From: Lutibacter citreus
Lineage (GTDB): Bacteria > Bacteroidota > Bacteroidia > Flavobacteriales > Flavobacteriaceae
Assembly: GCF_003260195.1 (NCBI RefSeq)
Contig: NZ_QEIH01000006.1
Coordinates: 395,132 to 459,131, forward strand
Direction: 5' to 3'
DNA: 64,000 nucleotides
The position numbers and the translations under genes are program-made. The notes under the pieces are model-generated. The model was given only the letters and a program-made list of their open reading frames with translations. It had not been told where the DNA came from and did not search any database. Of the stretch, positions 46,064-54,507 are shown piece after piece. Position 1 is the stretch's first letter, and each line of letters opens with the position of its first letter.

Positions 46064-46699
46064 CTAAAATTGTAATATTTCAATTCTATTTCTATTCAAC
46101 TTAATTTTACCCTCATTCTCTAGTTGCTTTAACAATCTTGAAATCACAACTCTTGAAGTATGCATATCATATGCTATGTCTTGATGCGTAGTTTTTAAAG
46201 TGGTTTCTCGCAGTATTTGAGCTTTATCTGTAAGATATTTATACAAACGTTCATCCATTTTCATAAAAGCCAACGTGTCAATCGTCTCCATCATTTCATT
46301 AAGACGAATATTATAACTATCAATTACAAAATTTCTCCAAGATTTATATTTTACCAACCAATCATCTAATTTCTCTTTTGGTAAAAAAATAATTTCTGAT
46401 TCTTTTTCGGCAATGGCTCTTATACCACATTTTCCATTAGAAATTGCACTAGCAAAAGAACTGGCACAAGTATCACCTCTTTCTAAAAAGTATAATAGTA
46501 TTTCTTCACCTTTTTTATCTTCTCTTACAATTTTTATTGCACCATCTAATAACAAAGGAACCCCTTTCATTTGATCACCCAAATCAACCAGTAATTCATT
46601 TTCTCTTAATTTTTTATAGACTCCTACTTGCTCAATTTCATCTAATAATTCCTTTTCAAATACAAACGAATAAAACTCCTCTAGTTTTTCTCTAATCAT
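46064..46699 (-). CDS. Crp/Fnr-family regulator with two sensor-like cysteines
   Basis: The 211-residue protein has the effector beta barrel (GVPLLLDGAIKIVREDKKGEEILLYFLERGDTC) and a winged helix (TTHQDIAYDMHTSRVVISRLLKQLENEGKIKL). C78 and C91 lie in DTCASSFASAISNGKCG, at the tip of the sensor domain. Related flavobacterial regulators sit beside YeeE/YedE genes, and a thiol or persulfide switch is a plausible inference. The stop lies 5 bases from the palindrome of the next gene. It overlaps the KDO transferase gene by 4 bases at its start. Confidence 0.88.
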   Translation of the reverse strand: MIREKLEEFYSFVFEKELLDEIEQVGVYKKLRENELLVDLGDQMKGVPLLLDGAIKIVREDKKGEEILLYFLERGDTCASSFASAISNGKCGIRAIAEKESEIIFLPKEKLDDWLVKYKSWRNFVIDSYNIRLNEMMETIDTLAFMKMDERLYKYLTDKAQILRETTLKTTHQDIAYDMHTSRVVISRLLKQLENEGKIKLNRNRIEILQF

Positions 46700-47928
46700 C
46701 TTAAATATTTTAGTAGTGTATTGGTAGCACCTATTTTACTTTTCACATAATCTCCCGCTCGTCTACCTGCTTTTTTTCTCTTTTCATCTTCCTGAAAAAA
46801 CTCTTTTAAAAGTACGGTAATTTTTTTAGAATTATCAACTACAAAACAAGCTTCATTATCAACTAGCTCAACTACTTCATTAAATTTACTATAATTAGGT
46901 CCAATTACTATAGGAATACCAAATGTTGCAGGTTCTAAAACATTATGAACACCAGATTTTGTATAACCTCCACCAATATAAGCAACATCTGCATAACTGT
47001 ATATTTTTGTTAAAATTCCTATTGTATCTACTATAAAAACTTGAACATTCTTTAAATCTGAATTATCCTTTTCTGAAAATAGTACAACAGTTTTTTTAAT
47101 TGAGTTTTTTAAATGCGTAATATCTTCCGTTTTTATATTATGTGGAGCAATTATAAATTTTTCTTTTTCTGAAGCTTCATTATTAATGTAATTAACCAAC
47201 AAATCTTCATCTTCCTTCCAAGTACTTCCCGCAACCAGAGTATAACAATTGTTTTTAAATTTAGATATATACGCTAAGTTATTATCTTGTTTTAAAATTT
47301 CTGAAACTCTATCAAAACGAGTATCTCCACTAACTGTTACATTTTTAAATCCGGCTGTATTCAAAAGTTTTTTTGAGGCAGGTTCTTGCACAAAAAAATG
47401 TGAAAAAGTTTGTAAAGATTTCCGCATCCAACCACCATACCATTTAAAAAATGCTTGGCTTTCTCTAAAAATCCCAGAAACCAATATTGTTTTAACTTCT
47501 CTCTTTTTTAACTCATTTAAAAAATTTGGCCAAAACTCATATTTAACAAATATTGCTAATTCTGGCTGCACAATATTCATAAATTTTTTAGCATTGTAAA
47601 TTGAATCTAGCGGAAGGTAACAAACAACATCTGCTCCGTTATAATCTTTTCTTATTTCATAGCCTGAAGGAGAAAAAAAAGTTACAACTATTTTTTTTGA
47701 AGGATAAATTTCCCGAAGCTTTTCAACAATAGGACGTCCTTGCTCAAATTCTCCTAAAGAAGCACTGTGAATCCAAATTACTTGGTCTTTTTTAGATATT
47801 TTAGATGATAATTTTAAAAAAGATTCTTTCCTACCATTTACAAAAAGTTCAATTTTTTTATTAAAAGGAACAATTAATTTTAGGATAAGACCAACTATAT
47901 AAACAACAATATTGTATAGGTAATACAT
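46696..47928 (-). CDS. waaA: 3-deoxy-D-manno-octulosonic acid transferase
   Basis: The ATG at 47928 gives about 410 residues with a membrane anchor at the N-terminus (YYLYNIVVYIVGLILKLIVPF). WaaA motifs follow: IWIHSASLGEFEQGRPIVEKL, TFFSPSGYEIRKDY, IFVKYEFWPNFL, VAGSTWKEDED, and the C-terminal YIGGGYTKSGVHNVLEPATFGIPI. It transfers KDO to lipid A precursor at the inner leaflet of the inner membrane. The 3' end overlaps the start of the Crp-family gene by 4 bases. A terminator separates it from the ribosomal genes upstream. Confidence 0.94.
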   Translation of the reverse strand: MYYLYNIVVYIVGLILKLIVPFNKKIELFVNGRKESFLKLSSKISKKDQVIWIHSASLGEFEQGRPIVEKLREIYPSKKIVVTFFSPSGYEIRKDYNGADVVCYLPLDSIYNAKKFMNIVQPELAIFVKYEFWPNFLNELKKREVKTILVSGIFRESQAFFKWYGGWMRKSLQTFSHFFVQEPASKKLLNTAGFKNVTVSGDTRFDRVSEILKQDNNLAYISKFKNNCYTLVAGSTWKEDEDLLVNYINNEASEKEKFIIAPHNIKTEDITHLKNSIKKTVVLFSEKDNSDLKNVQVFIVDTIGILTKIYSYADVAYIGGGYTKSGVHNVLEPATFGIPIVIGPNYSKFNEVVELVDNEACFVVDNSKKITVLLKEFFQEDEKRKKAGRRAGDYVKSKIGATNTLLKYLR

Positions 47929-47956
47929 AAGTAAGCAAATGTACAAAATAAGCATA

Positions 47957-47989
47957 AAAAAACTCCCATACTTTTCAGTAAGGGAGTTT
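47957..47989 (-). terminator. Intrinsic terminator after rpmA
   Basis: AACTCCC (47961-47967) pairs with GGGAGTT (47982-47988). The minus-strand stem is followed by seven T. It closes the rplU-rpmA unit. Confidence 0.9.
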
Positions 47990-48010
47990 AAATTTTAAAT
48001 AGCGTATATC

Positions 48011-48271
48011 TTAAGCTTCGAAAGGCTCAATAGAAACATACGATCTATTATTTCTTTTCTTTTGGAATTTTACCAAACCATCAACTTTAGCGTGTAATGT
48101 ATGATCTTTTCCCATATATACGTTTTCACCAGGGTGGTGTTGAGTTCCTCTTTGACGGATAATAATGTTCCCTGCAATTGCAGCTTGACCACCAAATATT
48201 TTTACTCCTAGTCGTTTCGATTCTGATTCTCTACCATTCTTCGAACTACCTACTCCTTTTTTATGTGCCAT
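48011..48271 (-). CDS. rpmA: Ribosomal protein bL27
   Basis: The 86-residue protein begins [24 protein letters not shown] and continues [25 protein letters not shown], the standard L27. Its N-terminus reaches the peptidyl transferase centre. It has no N-terminal extension of the kind cleaved in Firmicutes. It follows rplU by 34 bases and is closed by a strong terminator. Confidence 0.97.
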   Translation of the reverse strand: MAHKKGVGSSKNGRESESKRLGVKIFGGQAAIAGNIIIRQRGTQHHPGENVYMGKDHTLHAKVDGLVKFQKKRNNRSYVSIEPFEA

Positions 48272-48305
48272 TTTACTAAGTTTTTATAAGTTAAACTTTA
48301 CAGAT

Positions 48306-48950
48306 TTATTTTTCAACGCCTCCGTCTAATCTATCTTGTAATTCTTTTAATTCATCCCACTTACCATTAGCAGCTAAATCAGCCTGTTTTGGCCAAGTAT
48401 CAGTTACTAAATGTGCTAATCTTGAACTTGCTTCTGTTAAGATTTCCGCTAATTTTTTAGGATCAGCTTTTGCTACTTTTGCAAAAGTATCAATCCCTGC
48501 GTTAACCATTGCTTCAGCAGCTTTTGGTCCAACTCCTTCAATTTTCTTTAAATCATCTCCTTTAGAAGATTTTTTTGCTTTTGCTTTTGCTTTTGGCTCT
48601 TCAACAGCTTTCGCTTTTGGAGTAGCTTTTTTAGCTCCATTTGCAACAATTCCTTCAATTTGAATTTCAGTTAAAGCTTGGCGATGACCATTCTTTTTTC
48701 TGAATCCTTTTCTACGTTTCTTTTTGAAAACGATTAATTTATCACCTTGTAAGTGACGTAAAATTTTTGCCGTTACTTCGGCTCCTTCGATAGCTGGGGC
48801 GCCAATAGATACAGTACCTTCATTATCTAAAAGAAGAACTTTATCAAAAGAAACTTTTGCTTCTTCTTCTCCTTGTAAACGGTGTACATAAACCTTTTGG
48901 TCTTTTGCTACTTTAAACTGCTGCCCTGCTATTTCTACAATTGCATACAT
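48306..48950 (-). CDS. rplU: Ribosomal protein bL21 with C-terminal helix-hairpin-helix extension
   Basis: Residues 1-102 are ordinary L21 (MYAIVEIAGQQFKVAKDQKV, then KKRRKGFRKKNGHRQALTEIQI). A Lys/Ala/Pro-rich linker (103-130) leads to an added domain: DDLKKIEGVGPKAAEAMVNAG is a helix-hairpin-helix of the kind seen in DNA-binding and polymerase-associated proteins, and the tail is acidic. Total length 214 compares with about 103 in most bacteria; extended L21 is known in Bacteroidota. The start is ATG at 48950 and a promoter lies at 49009-49040. Confidence 0.94.
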   Translation of the reverse strand: MYAIVEIAGQQFKVAKDQKVYVHRLQGEEEAKVSFDKVLLLDNEGTVSIGAPAIEGAEVTAKILRHLQGDKLIVFKKKRRKGFRKKNGHRQALTEIQIEGIVANGAKKATPKAKAVEEPKAKAKAKKSSKGDDLKKIEGVGPKAAEAMVNAGIDTFAKVAKADPKKLAEILTEASSRLAHLVTDTWPKQADLAANGKWDELKELQDRLDGGVEK

Positions 48951-49008
48951 ACGTATAGTTTTTATTCGCTTTATTATTAATTAATTACCTTTTCAATTAA
49001 GGCGGGTG

Positions 49009-49040
49009 CAAATATAAAGTTTTTTTTACTATTTAACAAA
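49009..49040 (-). promoter_or_regulatory. Promoter of rplU-rpmA
   Basis: On the minus strand TTTG (49040-49037), 20 bases, then TATATTTG (49016-49009) fit the Bacteroidota consensus. The leader to the rplU ATG is about 55 bases. Confidence 0.75.
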
Positions 49041-49171
49041 ACAAAAATCAATAATAGAAATTACTCATTATTAATCTATTACAATTTAAATAATGTATTA
49101 AAAATTTAAACTATTTTAGGGTAATTAGTGCTTAAAATATTTCAAAATAAAATAACATAAAAACTTTTAAT

Positions 49172-50044
49172 TTATTTAGCTTTATTAACAATATATACTC
49201 CTAAAAGAATCACAAACCCAGATAAAACTTGCAACAGTGTAATTTTTTCACCATCAAACACACCCCAAGTAATTGCCACAATTGGAATTATATATGTTAC
49301 TGAAGACGAGAATATTGGCGTAGATATTTGAATTAACCTATTGTACATAATTTTAGCCAATCCGGTTCCAATAATTGCCAGAATGGTTAGATACATAATT
49401 CCTTCTAAATTTTCTGGTGTAGATTTAAATGTTATAAAAAAGTCTGTAAACCACAATACCAAAAATGCTGGAATAAGCATTAATAAAAAATTCCCTACAG
49501 TAATACTTAAAGCATCTAAATCATGTAAATACTTTTTTAAAATATTTACATTAAAGGCATAACCTACGGTGGCTATTATTATAAAACTAGCATAAAAATA
49601 ATCATGGCTTGGATTTATCTCTGCTCCTTTTAATATAAGCATAACAGTACCAATAAGCCCCACAAAAACACCTATGAGTTGACGTTTTTTAAAACCAAAC
49701 CCAAAAAATAACGCTCCAAATATTAAAGTATTAAGAGGCGTAAAAGAATTTAATATTGAAGCAATGGAACTATCTATTTTATCTATAGCGTAGGCAAACA
49801 AAAAAACAGGAAAAAAAGTTCCAATAAATCCATTTAGCGCTAAATAGTACCAATGTCTTCGTTTTATTGTTAATATTTTTTTAAAACCTATAATCAATAA
49901 AAATATTGCTGTAATTAGTATACGAATAGCCCCAACTTGAATAGGCGACAGACTCACCAAAGCATATTTCATTAAAATAAAAGAACTCCCCCAGATAATA
50001 GCTAAGGTGAACAAAAATACCCAACGTAAATTTTTATGCTCCAT
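49172..50044 (-). CDS. EamA/DMT-family permease
   Basis: The ATG at 50044 gives about 290 residues with ten hydrophobic helices in two EamA repeats. The first opens LAIIWGSSFILMKYALVSLSPIQVGAIR and the second GYAFNVNILKKYLHDLDALS, ending with the usual SSVTYIIPIVAITWGVFDGEKIT pattern. The family exports metabolites such as amino acids or nucleotides; the substrate is unknown. The six residues from the upstream TTG at 50062 are not supported. It stands alone between the ribosomal unit and a divergent lipoprotein gene. Confidence 0.88.
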   Translation of the reverse strand: MEHKNLRWVFLFTLAIIWGSSFILMKYALVSLSPIQVGAIRILITAIFLLIIGFKKILTIKRRHWYYLALNGFIGTFFPVFLFAYAIDKIDSSIASILNSFTPLNTLIFGALFFGFGFKKRQLIGVFVGLIGTVMLILKGAEINPSHDYFYASFIIIATVGYAFNVNILKKYLHDLDALSITVGNFLLMLIPAFLVLWFTDFFITFKSTPENLEGIMYLTILAIIGTGLAKIMYNRLIQISTPIFSSSVTYIIPIVAITWGVFDGEKITLLQVLSGFVILLGVYIVNKAK

Positions 50045-50132
50045 TTTCTTAATAAAATGCAAAAATCGGTTAAAAATTCGAAATTAAACTTATTATTTAT
50101 AAATTCGCTGAGTATAATTTATTTAAACTCTT

Positions 50133-50516
50133 ATGAAAAATATTTTCTTTATTTTAATCTTCTCTATTGCCTTTGTTTCTTGTAAAGATTCAAAAAAAGC
50201 AAATGTAAACGGAAACAATTCAACAGCAACTTCTGAAGTAGCTGAAAACTTAAAAAGTATTGAGGTTGATATTGAAGGTATGACTTGCGAAATTGGTTGT
50301 GCTCGTTTAATTCAATCTAAACTTTCTAAAGTAGATGGTGTAACATATACAAAAGTAGATTTTGAATCTAAAAAAGGTGTTTTTACTTTTGATTTAAACA
50401 AATTAAGCTCTAATGACATATCGGAAAAGATTAAAAATATAGCAGGTGGTGATTTATATTCGGTTTCAAAGACTATTGAACTAGATAAAATCATACTTAA
50501 AAGTCCTGAAAATTAA
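50133..50516 (+). CDS. Lipoprotein with heavy-metal-associated (HMA) domain
   Basis: The 127-residue protein has a lipoprotein signal with acylated C17 (FFILIFSIAFVSCKDS), a short Asn/Ser/Thr linker, then an HMA fold from about residue 42. The metal motif is GMTCEIGC (C52, C56), spaced C-x3-C rather than the classical C-x2-C. HMA domains bind Cu(I) or other soft metals. Being a lipoprotein, it would act in the periplasm or at the outer membrane rather than as a cytosolic chaperone. No copper ATPase is adjacent. Confidence 0.82.
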   Translation: MKNIFFILIFSIAFVSCKDSKKANVNGNNSTATSEVAENLKSIEVDIEGMTCEIGCARLIQSKLSKVDGVTYTKVDFESKKGVFTFDLNKLSSNDISEKIKNIAGGDLYSVSKTIELDKIILKSPEN

Positions 50517-50588
50517 TGAATTGATTTTTTTTAAGAAATATTTAACATTTTTTTGTTTCTTTGTTAAAATAATAAAAATCAATCTAAT

Positions 50589-50999
50589 ATGAAAACAATC
50601 AAATTACTAATTGCAATTGCATTAATTAGCATTATCGCTATTTCTTGTAAAGAATCTGAAAAGAAAGAATTAAAAGACGCTGTATCTACCGGAGTAGAAA
50701 ATGTTAAAAACACAACTGAAGCAGCTACTAAAAAAGGAGCAGAAACTATTGAAGGAGTTAAGGAAGGTGCTGAAAAAGTAATTGACTCTATTTCTAGTAA
50801 TGTAAAAGAAGGTGCTAATGCTGCTGAAAAAGCATTAAAAGATGGAGCTGATGCTGCTGGAGAAGTATTAAAAGACGGAACTGATGCTGTTAAAAAAGGA
50901 GTTAAAGATGGTGCTGATGCTATGAAAGAAGGAGCAGATAAAGTTAAAACAGAAGTTAAAAAAGGTACTGACGCTATTAAAGATGTTACAAAACATTAA
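50589..50999 (+). CDS. Repetitive helical lipoprotein, LEA/YtxH-like
   Basis: The 136-residue product has a lipoprotein signal ending in ISCKES (C20). The mature part is almost entirely amphipathic helix. Four tandem 11-residue units are clear at residues 73-116: KEGANAAEKAL, KDGADAAGEVL, KDGTDAVKKGV, KDGADAMKEGA, with weaker units on both sides. The 11-mer period resembles late-embryogenesis-abundant and YtxH-type stress proteins. At the DNA level the repeats lie at 50805-50936 in steps of 33 bases. Role unknown; a stress or envelope-stabilising role is inference only. Confidence 0.78.
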   Translation: MKTIKLLIAIALISIIAISCKESEKKELKDAVSTGVENVKNTTEAATKKGAETIEGVKEGAEKVIDSISSNVKEGANAAEKALKDGADAAGEVLKDGTDAVKKGVKDGADAMKEGADKVKTEVKKGTDAIKDVTKH

Positions 51000-51022
51000 T
51001 AATTAGTCTTTAAAACATAAAA

Positions 51023-51053
51023 AACTCCAATTGAAAAATTGGAGTTTTTTTTT
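51023..51053 (+). terminator. Intrinsic terminator after the repetitive lipoprotein gene
   Basis: AACTCCAATT (51023-51032) and AATTGGAGTT (51037-51046) form a 10-bp stem with a GAAA loop, followed by a T-run. It may also serve ctaA from the opposite strand. Confidence 0.9.
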
Positions 51054-51075
51054 ATAATATTCTATCTTTAACTAT

Positions 51076-52140
51076 TTATACAATATTCTTCCTTAAACTA
51101 TAAGATAAGAACAATAAACTCATAAAGTACAACAAACCTACTAACTGGTGACTAACACCTAAAAATAAGGGTATTTTACCTTCAACATTTAATACTGTTA
51201 AAATCCCCAATACAACCTGTACAATTACTAAAAACAAAGACATATTTAGCCATTTTTTTGGCTGAACTTTTATTTTTTTTCTTAAATCGAAAAACATATA
51301 GAACGTTAAAAAAACCAATAAATAGGCAAGAATTCGATGCGTAAACTGAATAAATGCTGGAGCAAATAAATAACTATCATAATTAACCATATTTGCCCAA
51401 GTCCAATTCTCTTTATTTAACAATACAGCTGGCATTAATTCACCATTCATATCTGGCCAACTAGGGTAATATAAACCTGCTTTCATACCAGACATTAATC
51501 CGGCAAATATCATTTGAATAAAAGTTACACCAATTATAAACGTAACAACACTTCTTAATTTATAAGATTTACTTCCTCCAAAATTATAAACATCGGCAAC
51601 CGTTTTTACCATAGCAGCAACTACCAGTAATGCCAACATAAAATGAATTGTAAGCTTATATGCATTTACCCATGGTCTATTAACCAAGCCACTTTGTACC
51701 ATAATCCAACCTGCCGAAGCAGTTAAAATTGTTAAAAGCACTACAATTATTAAACGTTTCACCAAATAAAAATCAATTTTTCTCTTTAAAAGAAATATTA
51801 TAAAAGGAATTAAAAATATAAACCCTAAAGATCTTACCCAAAGTCTATGAAAATACTCCCAAAAATAAATAAACTTAAAATCCCCTAAATTAAATGCTGA
51901 ATTTAATTTATGAAATTGAGGCGTTTGCTTATATAAATCAAATGCATCACTCCATTCTTGAGCACTTAATGGCGGAATTACACCTGTTATCACATCCCAC
52001 CTAGTAATTGAAAGACCTGAGCCTGTTAACCTTGTTATTCCTCCTAAAACAACTTGACCAATTAGCATTAATAAACCAAGAATTAACCAGTTTCTAATAA
52101 GTTTTGAATATTTATAATCTGTTTTCATTTTTATTTCCAT
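51076..52140 (-). CDS. ctaA: Heme A synthase, CtaA/COX15 type
   Basis: The 354-residue membrane protein has eight helices and heme-ligand histidines in the expected places: LGGITRLTGSGLSITRWDVITG (first loop), FWEYFHRLWVRSLGF, KLTIHFMLALLVV, FTHRILAYLLVF and GVSHQLVGLLYF. It oxidises heme O to heme A for cytochrome aa3 oxidase, indicating aerobic respiration. ATGs exist at 52140 and 52128; the first overlaps gldD by 10 bases, the second begins 2 bases after its stop. Confidence 0.93.
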   Translation of the reverse strand: MEIKMKTDYKYSKLIRNWLILGLLMLIGQVVLGGITRLTGSGLSITRWDVITGVIPPLSAQEWSDAFDLYKQTPQFHKLNSAFNLGDFKFIYFWEYFHRLWVRSLGFIFLIPFIIFLLKRKIDFYLVKRLIIVVLLTILTASAGWIMVQSGLVNRPWVNAYKLTIHFMLALLVVAAMVKTVADVYNFGGSKSYKLRSVVTFIIGVTFIQMIFAGLMSGMKAGLYYPSWPDMNGELMPAVLLNKENWTWANMVNYDSYLFAPAFIQFTHRILAYLLVFLTFYMFFDLRKKIKVQPKKWLNMSLFLVIVQVVLGILTVLNVEGKIPLFLGVSHQLVGLLYFMSLLFLSYSLRKNIV

Positions 52141-52685
52141 TCTAAAGTTTCTACCAAATGAATTAAATCTTTCTCTATGTATTTTACTGCAGGTAGAATT
52201 GAATCATAATTTGGTTTTGCGTAAAAATAAAGTGATCCAGCCAACACATGCTTTAAACTATCTGTAGCCACAAACTGAACATTAGAGGCCACATTCCCTT
52301 CTACATTAAATATTTTAGCGAATACTCTTTTTTCATTATTTTCATAAGGAAGAGCATTAGTAATCGCGTCAGCTTTTATTGTATGTTCATATGTAAGTTT
52401 CTCAACTTCTTTTAAGATTTCATTTAAATTATTAGAAACTTTTCTATAAGTAATATATATACTTCCCTTTAATTTGGGGTATTTAATAATTGCCCAACAA
52501 TTAGACTTAAAACTTATTTCAGCTTCACTTGAATGTTCAAAAACATATGGGCAGTTACTATCTATTTTAGAATATGTTGAAACCGGATATTTTAATTTTA
52601 AAAAAGGTTTGGGCTTAGGGAGTGCATCACTAGTACAAGAATAAATTAAAAAAGTTCCAATTAAAATTACAATTAAATTTTTCAT
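52131..52685 (-). CDS. gldD: Gliding motility lipoprotein GldD
   Basis: The 184-residue lipoprotein has an acylation site at C17 (FLIYSCTSDALPKPKPF). The PKPKPFLKLKYPVSTY opening and CWAIIKYPKLKGSIYITYR core are typical of GldD. In Flavobacterium johnsoniae gldD is required for gliding, and its exact role in the motor or secretion apparatus is unclear. It sits directly after gldE (9-base gap), the order seen across gliding flavobacteria. Confidence 0.93.
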   Translation of the reverse strand: MKNLIVILIGTFLIYSCTSDALPKPKPFLKLKYPVSTYSKIDSNCPYVFEHSSEAEISFKSNCWAIIKYPKLKGSIYITYRKVSNNLNEILKEVEKLTYEHTIKADAITNALPYENNEKRVFAKIFNVEGNVASNVQFVATDSLKHVLAGSLYFYAKPNYDSILPAVKYIEKDLIHLVETLEWK

Positions 52686-52694
52686 CTTATAATC

Positions 52695-54011
52695 TTATAA
52701 TTCTCGGTGTATTGTAACCTTTATTCGCTTAATTCTTTTTTTATCCATAGATTCAATCTTAAACGAATAATTTCCAAATTTTATAAGCTCATTTTTCTTT
52801 GGAAATTTCCCGCAAATCTCTAAAATAAAACCCGCAATAGTTTCAGATTCGCCTTTATTATTATCAAATAATTCTGAATTCTGAATTTCTATAATTTTAT
52901 AAAAATCTTTAAGATTTGTTTTGCCTTCAAAAACATAATTATTAGCATCTAATTTAGAGTAAGAAATATCATCCTCATCAAATTCATCATTTATATCTCC
53001 AACTATTTCTTCAATAACATCTTCTAGAGTTATTATACCACTAGTACCACCGTACTCATCTACAACTATCGCTAAATGATTTTTCTTTTCTTGAAATTCT
53101 TTAAGTAAATCGTCCAATTTTTTATTTTCAGGCACAAAATACGGCTCTCTAATAAGCGTTTGCCATTTAAAATTGGTCTTATTTAAATGAGGCAATAAAT
53201 CTTTTGCATATAAAACACCTATTATATCATCGGTATTTTCACTATAAACAGGATTTCTTGAAAACCCTTTATTAATTATTCTTGAAAGTACTTTATCATA
53301 TTCTTCAATATTAGAAATGGCAAAAACATCAATTCTTGGAGTCATAATCTGACCTGTTTCTGTATTTCCAAAATTCACAATTCCTTCTAAAATCTTTTGC
53401 TCATCTTTAGTTGTAGCTTCATTTGAAGTTAATTCTAAAGCTTGAGACAATTTTTCAACAGACAAACTAGATTGTCGCTGTCCTAGTCTATTCTCAATAA
53501 CATTGGTTAAACTCATTAAAGGAGCGCTTAAAACAATTAAAAGCTTTCCTAATATTTTTAACGGAAAGGCCATAAATGTTGCAAATTTCAAAGAGTTTCT
53601 TGTTGCATATACCTTTGGTAAAACCTCTCCAAAAAGCAAAATTAAAAAAGTAACAAGTACAACTTCTATTAAAAATTTTAATAATGTTGATGAAATGTGA
53701 CTAAATAAATGTTCTCCTATATAAGCAAAGATTAAAACAATTAAAATATTTATAAAATTATTTGATATTAATATAGTAGCTAAAAGCCTTTGAGGAGCTT
53801 GTAATAATTCTACAACAATTTTATGTTTCCCAAAATTAGACTGCGCTACTTCGGTAATTTTTTCTTTTGAGAGTGAAAAAAAAGCAACTTCTGCTCCAGA
53901 AATTAAAGCTGAAAGTATTAACAATAAAAAAAGTATGATTATGCTCATTATTAGCCATAAATCTATACTATTAAAAATATTAATTAATAAAAATGTGGGT
54001 TCAGGATCCAA
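52695..54011 (-). CDS. gldE: Gliding-associated protein GldE (CorC/HlyC family)
   Basis: The 438-residue protein has an N-terminal DUF21 membrane region (helices within residues 10-160, SALISGAEVAFFSLSKEKI). Two CBS domains follow (MTPRIDVFAISNIEEYD and HLAIVVDEYGGTSGIITLEDVIEEIVGDI), then a C-terminal CorC_HlyC domain. In the gld operon this form is called GldE and supports GldD function. Homologues outside gliding bacteria are linked to cobalt or magnesium. It follows ssb by 21 bases on the same strand. Confidence 0.93.
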   Translation of the reverse strand: MDPEPTFLLINIFNSIDLWLIMSIIILFLLLILSALISGAEVAFFSLSKEKITEVAQSNFGKHKIVVELLQAPQRLLATILISNNFINILIVLIFAYIGEHLFSHISSTLLKFLIEVVLVTFLILLFGEVLPKVYATRNSLKFATFMAFPLKILGKLLIVLSAPLMSLTNVIENRLGQRQSSLSVEKLSQALELTSNEATTKDEQKILEGIVNFGNTETGQIMTPRIDVFAISNIEEYDKVLSRIINKGFSRNPVYSENTDDIIGVLYAKDLLPHLNKTNFKWQTLIREPYFVPENKKLDDLLKEFQEKKNHLAIVVDEYGGTSGIITLEDVIEEIVGDINDEFDEDDISYSKLDANNYVFEGKTNLKDFYKIIEIQNSELFDNNKGESETIAGFILEICGKFPKKNELIKFGNYSFKIESMDKKRIKRIKVTIHREL

Positions 54012-54032
54012 TTACTTCTAATTTAATTAAAC

Positions 54033-54473
54033 TTAAAATGGTAAATCATCATCTTCACCAGCCTCGTTTACTGAAACATCCTTTTTAGGAGTTTCAGGTT
54101 TTACCGCTGTATTTTGAGCCGGAGCATTTAACTCACTTTTTGTAGATAAAAAAGTCATATCCACAACATGAATCTCAGTAGTATATCTTTTTGTTCCATC
54201 TTCACCATCCCACTGTCTTGTTTTAATTCTCCCTTCACAATAAACTTTATCGCCTTTATGTAAATATTTTTCACAAATTTCAGCCAATTTATTTCTTACT
54301 ACAATATTGTGCCATTCTGTAGTTGTAACTTTCTCTCCGGTTTGTTTATTAGTGTAAGTTTCATTAGTAGCCAAAGGAAAACGCCCAATAGAGTTACCAC
54401 CTTCAAAATAATGCATTTTTAACTCATCACCTAAATGTCCTATTAGAATTACCTTATTTACTGTTCCAGCCAT
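54033..54473 (-). CDS. ssb: Single-stranded DNA-binding protein
   Basis: The 146-residue protein has the OB fold (GTVNKVILIGHLGDELKMHY, then EWHNIVVRNKLAEICEKYLHKGDKVYCEGRIKTRQW). The acidic tail ends DDDLPF, the docking site for DNA-processing enzymes. It lies between mutY and gldE, 34 bases after the former, as in related genomes. Confidence 0.96.
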   Translation of the reverse strand: MAGTVNKVILIGHLGDELKMHYFEGGNSIGRFPLATNETYTNKQTGEKVTTTEWHNIVVRNKLAEICEKYLHKGDKVYCEGRIKTRQWDGEDGTKRYTTEIHVVDMTFLSTKSELNAPAQNTAVKPETPKKDVSVNEAGEDDDLPF

Positions 54474-54507
54474 TTTTTATAAATTTAATAGTCAAAAATA
54501 CTAAAAA

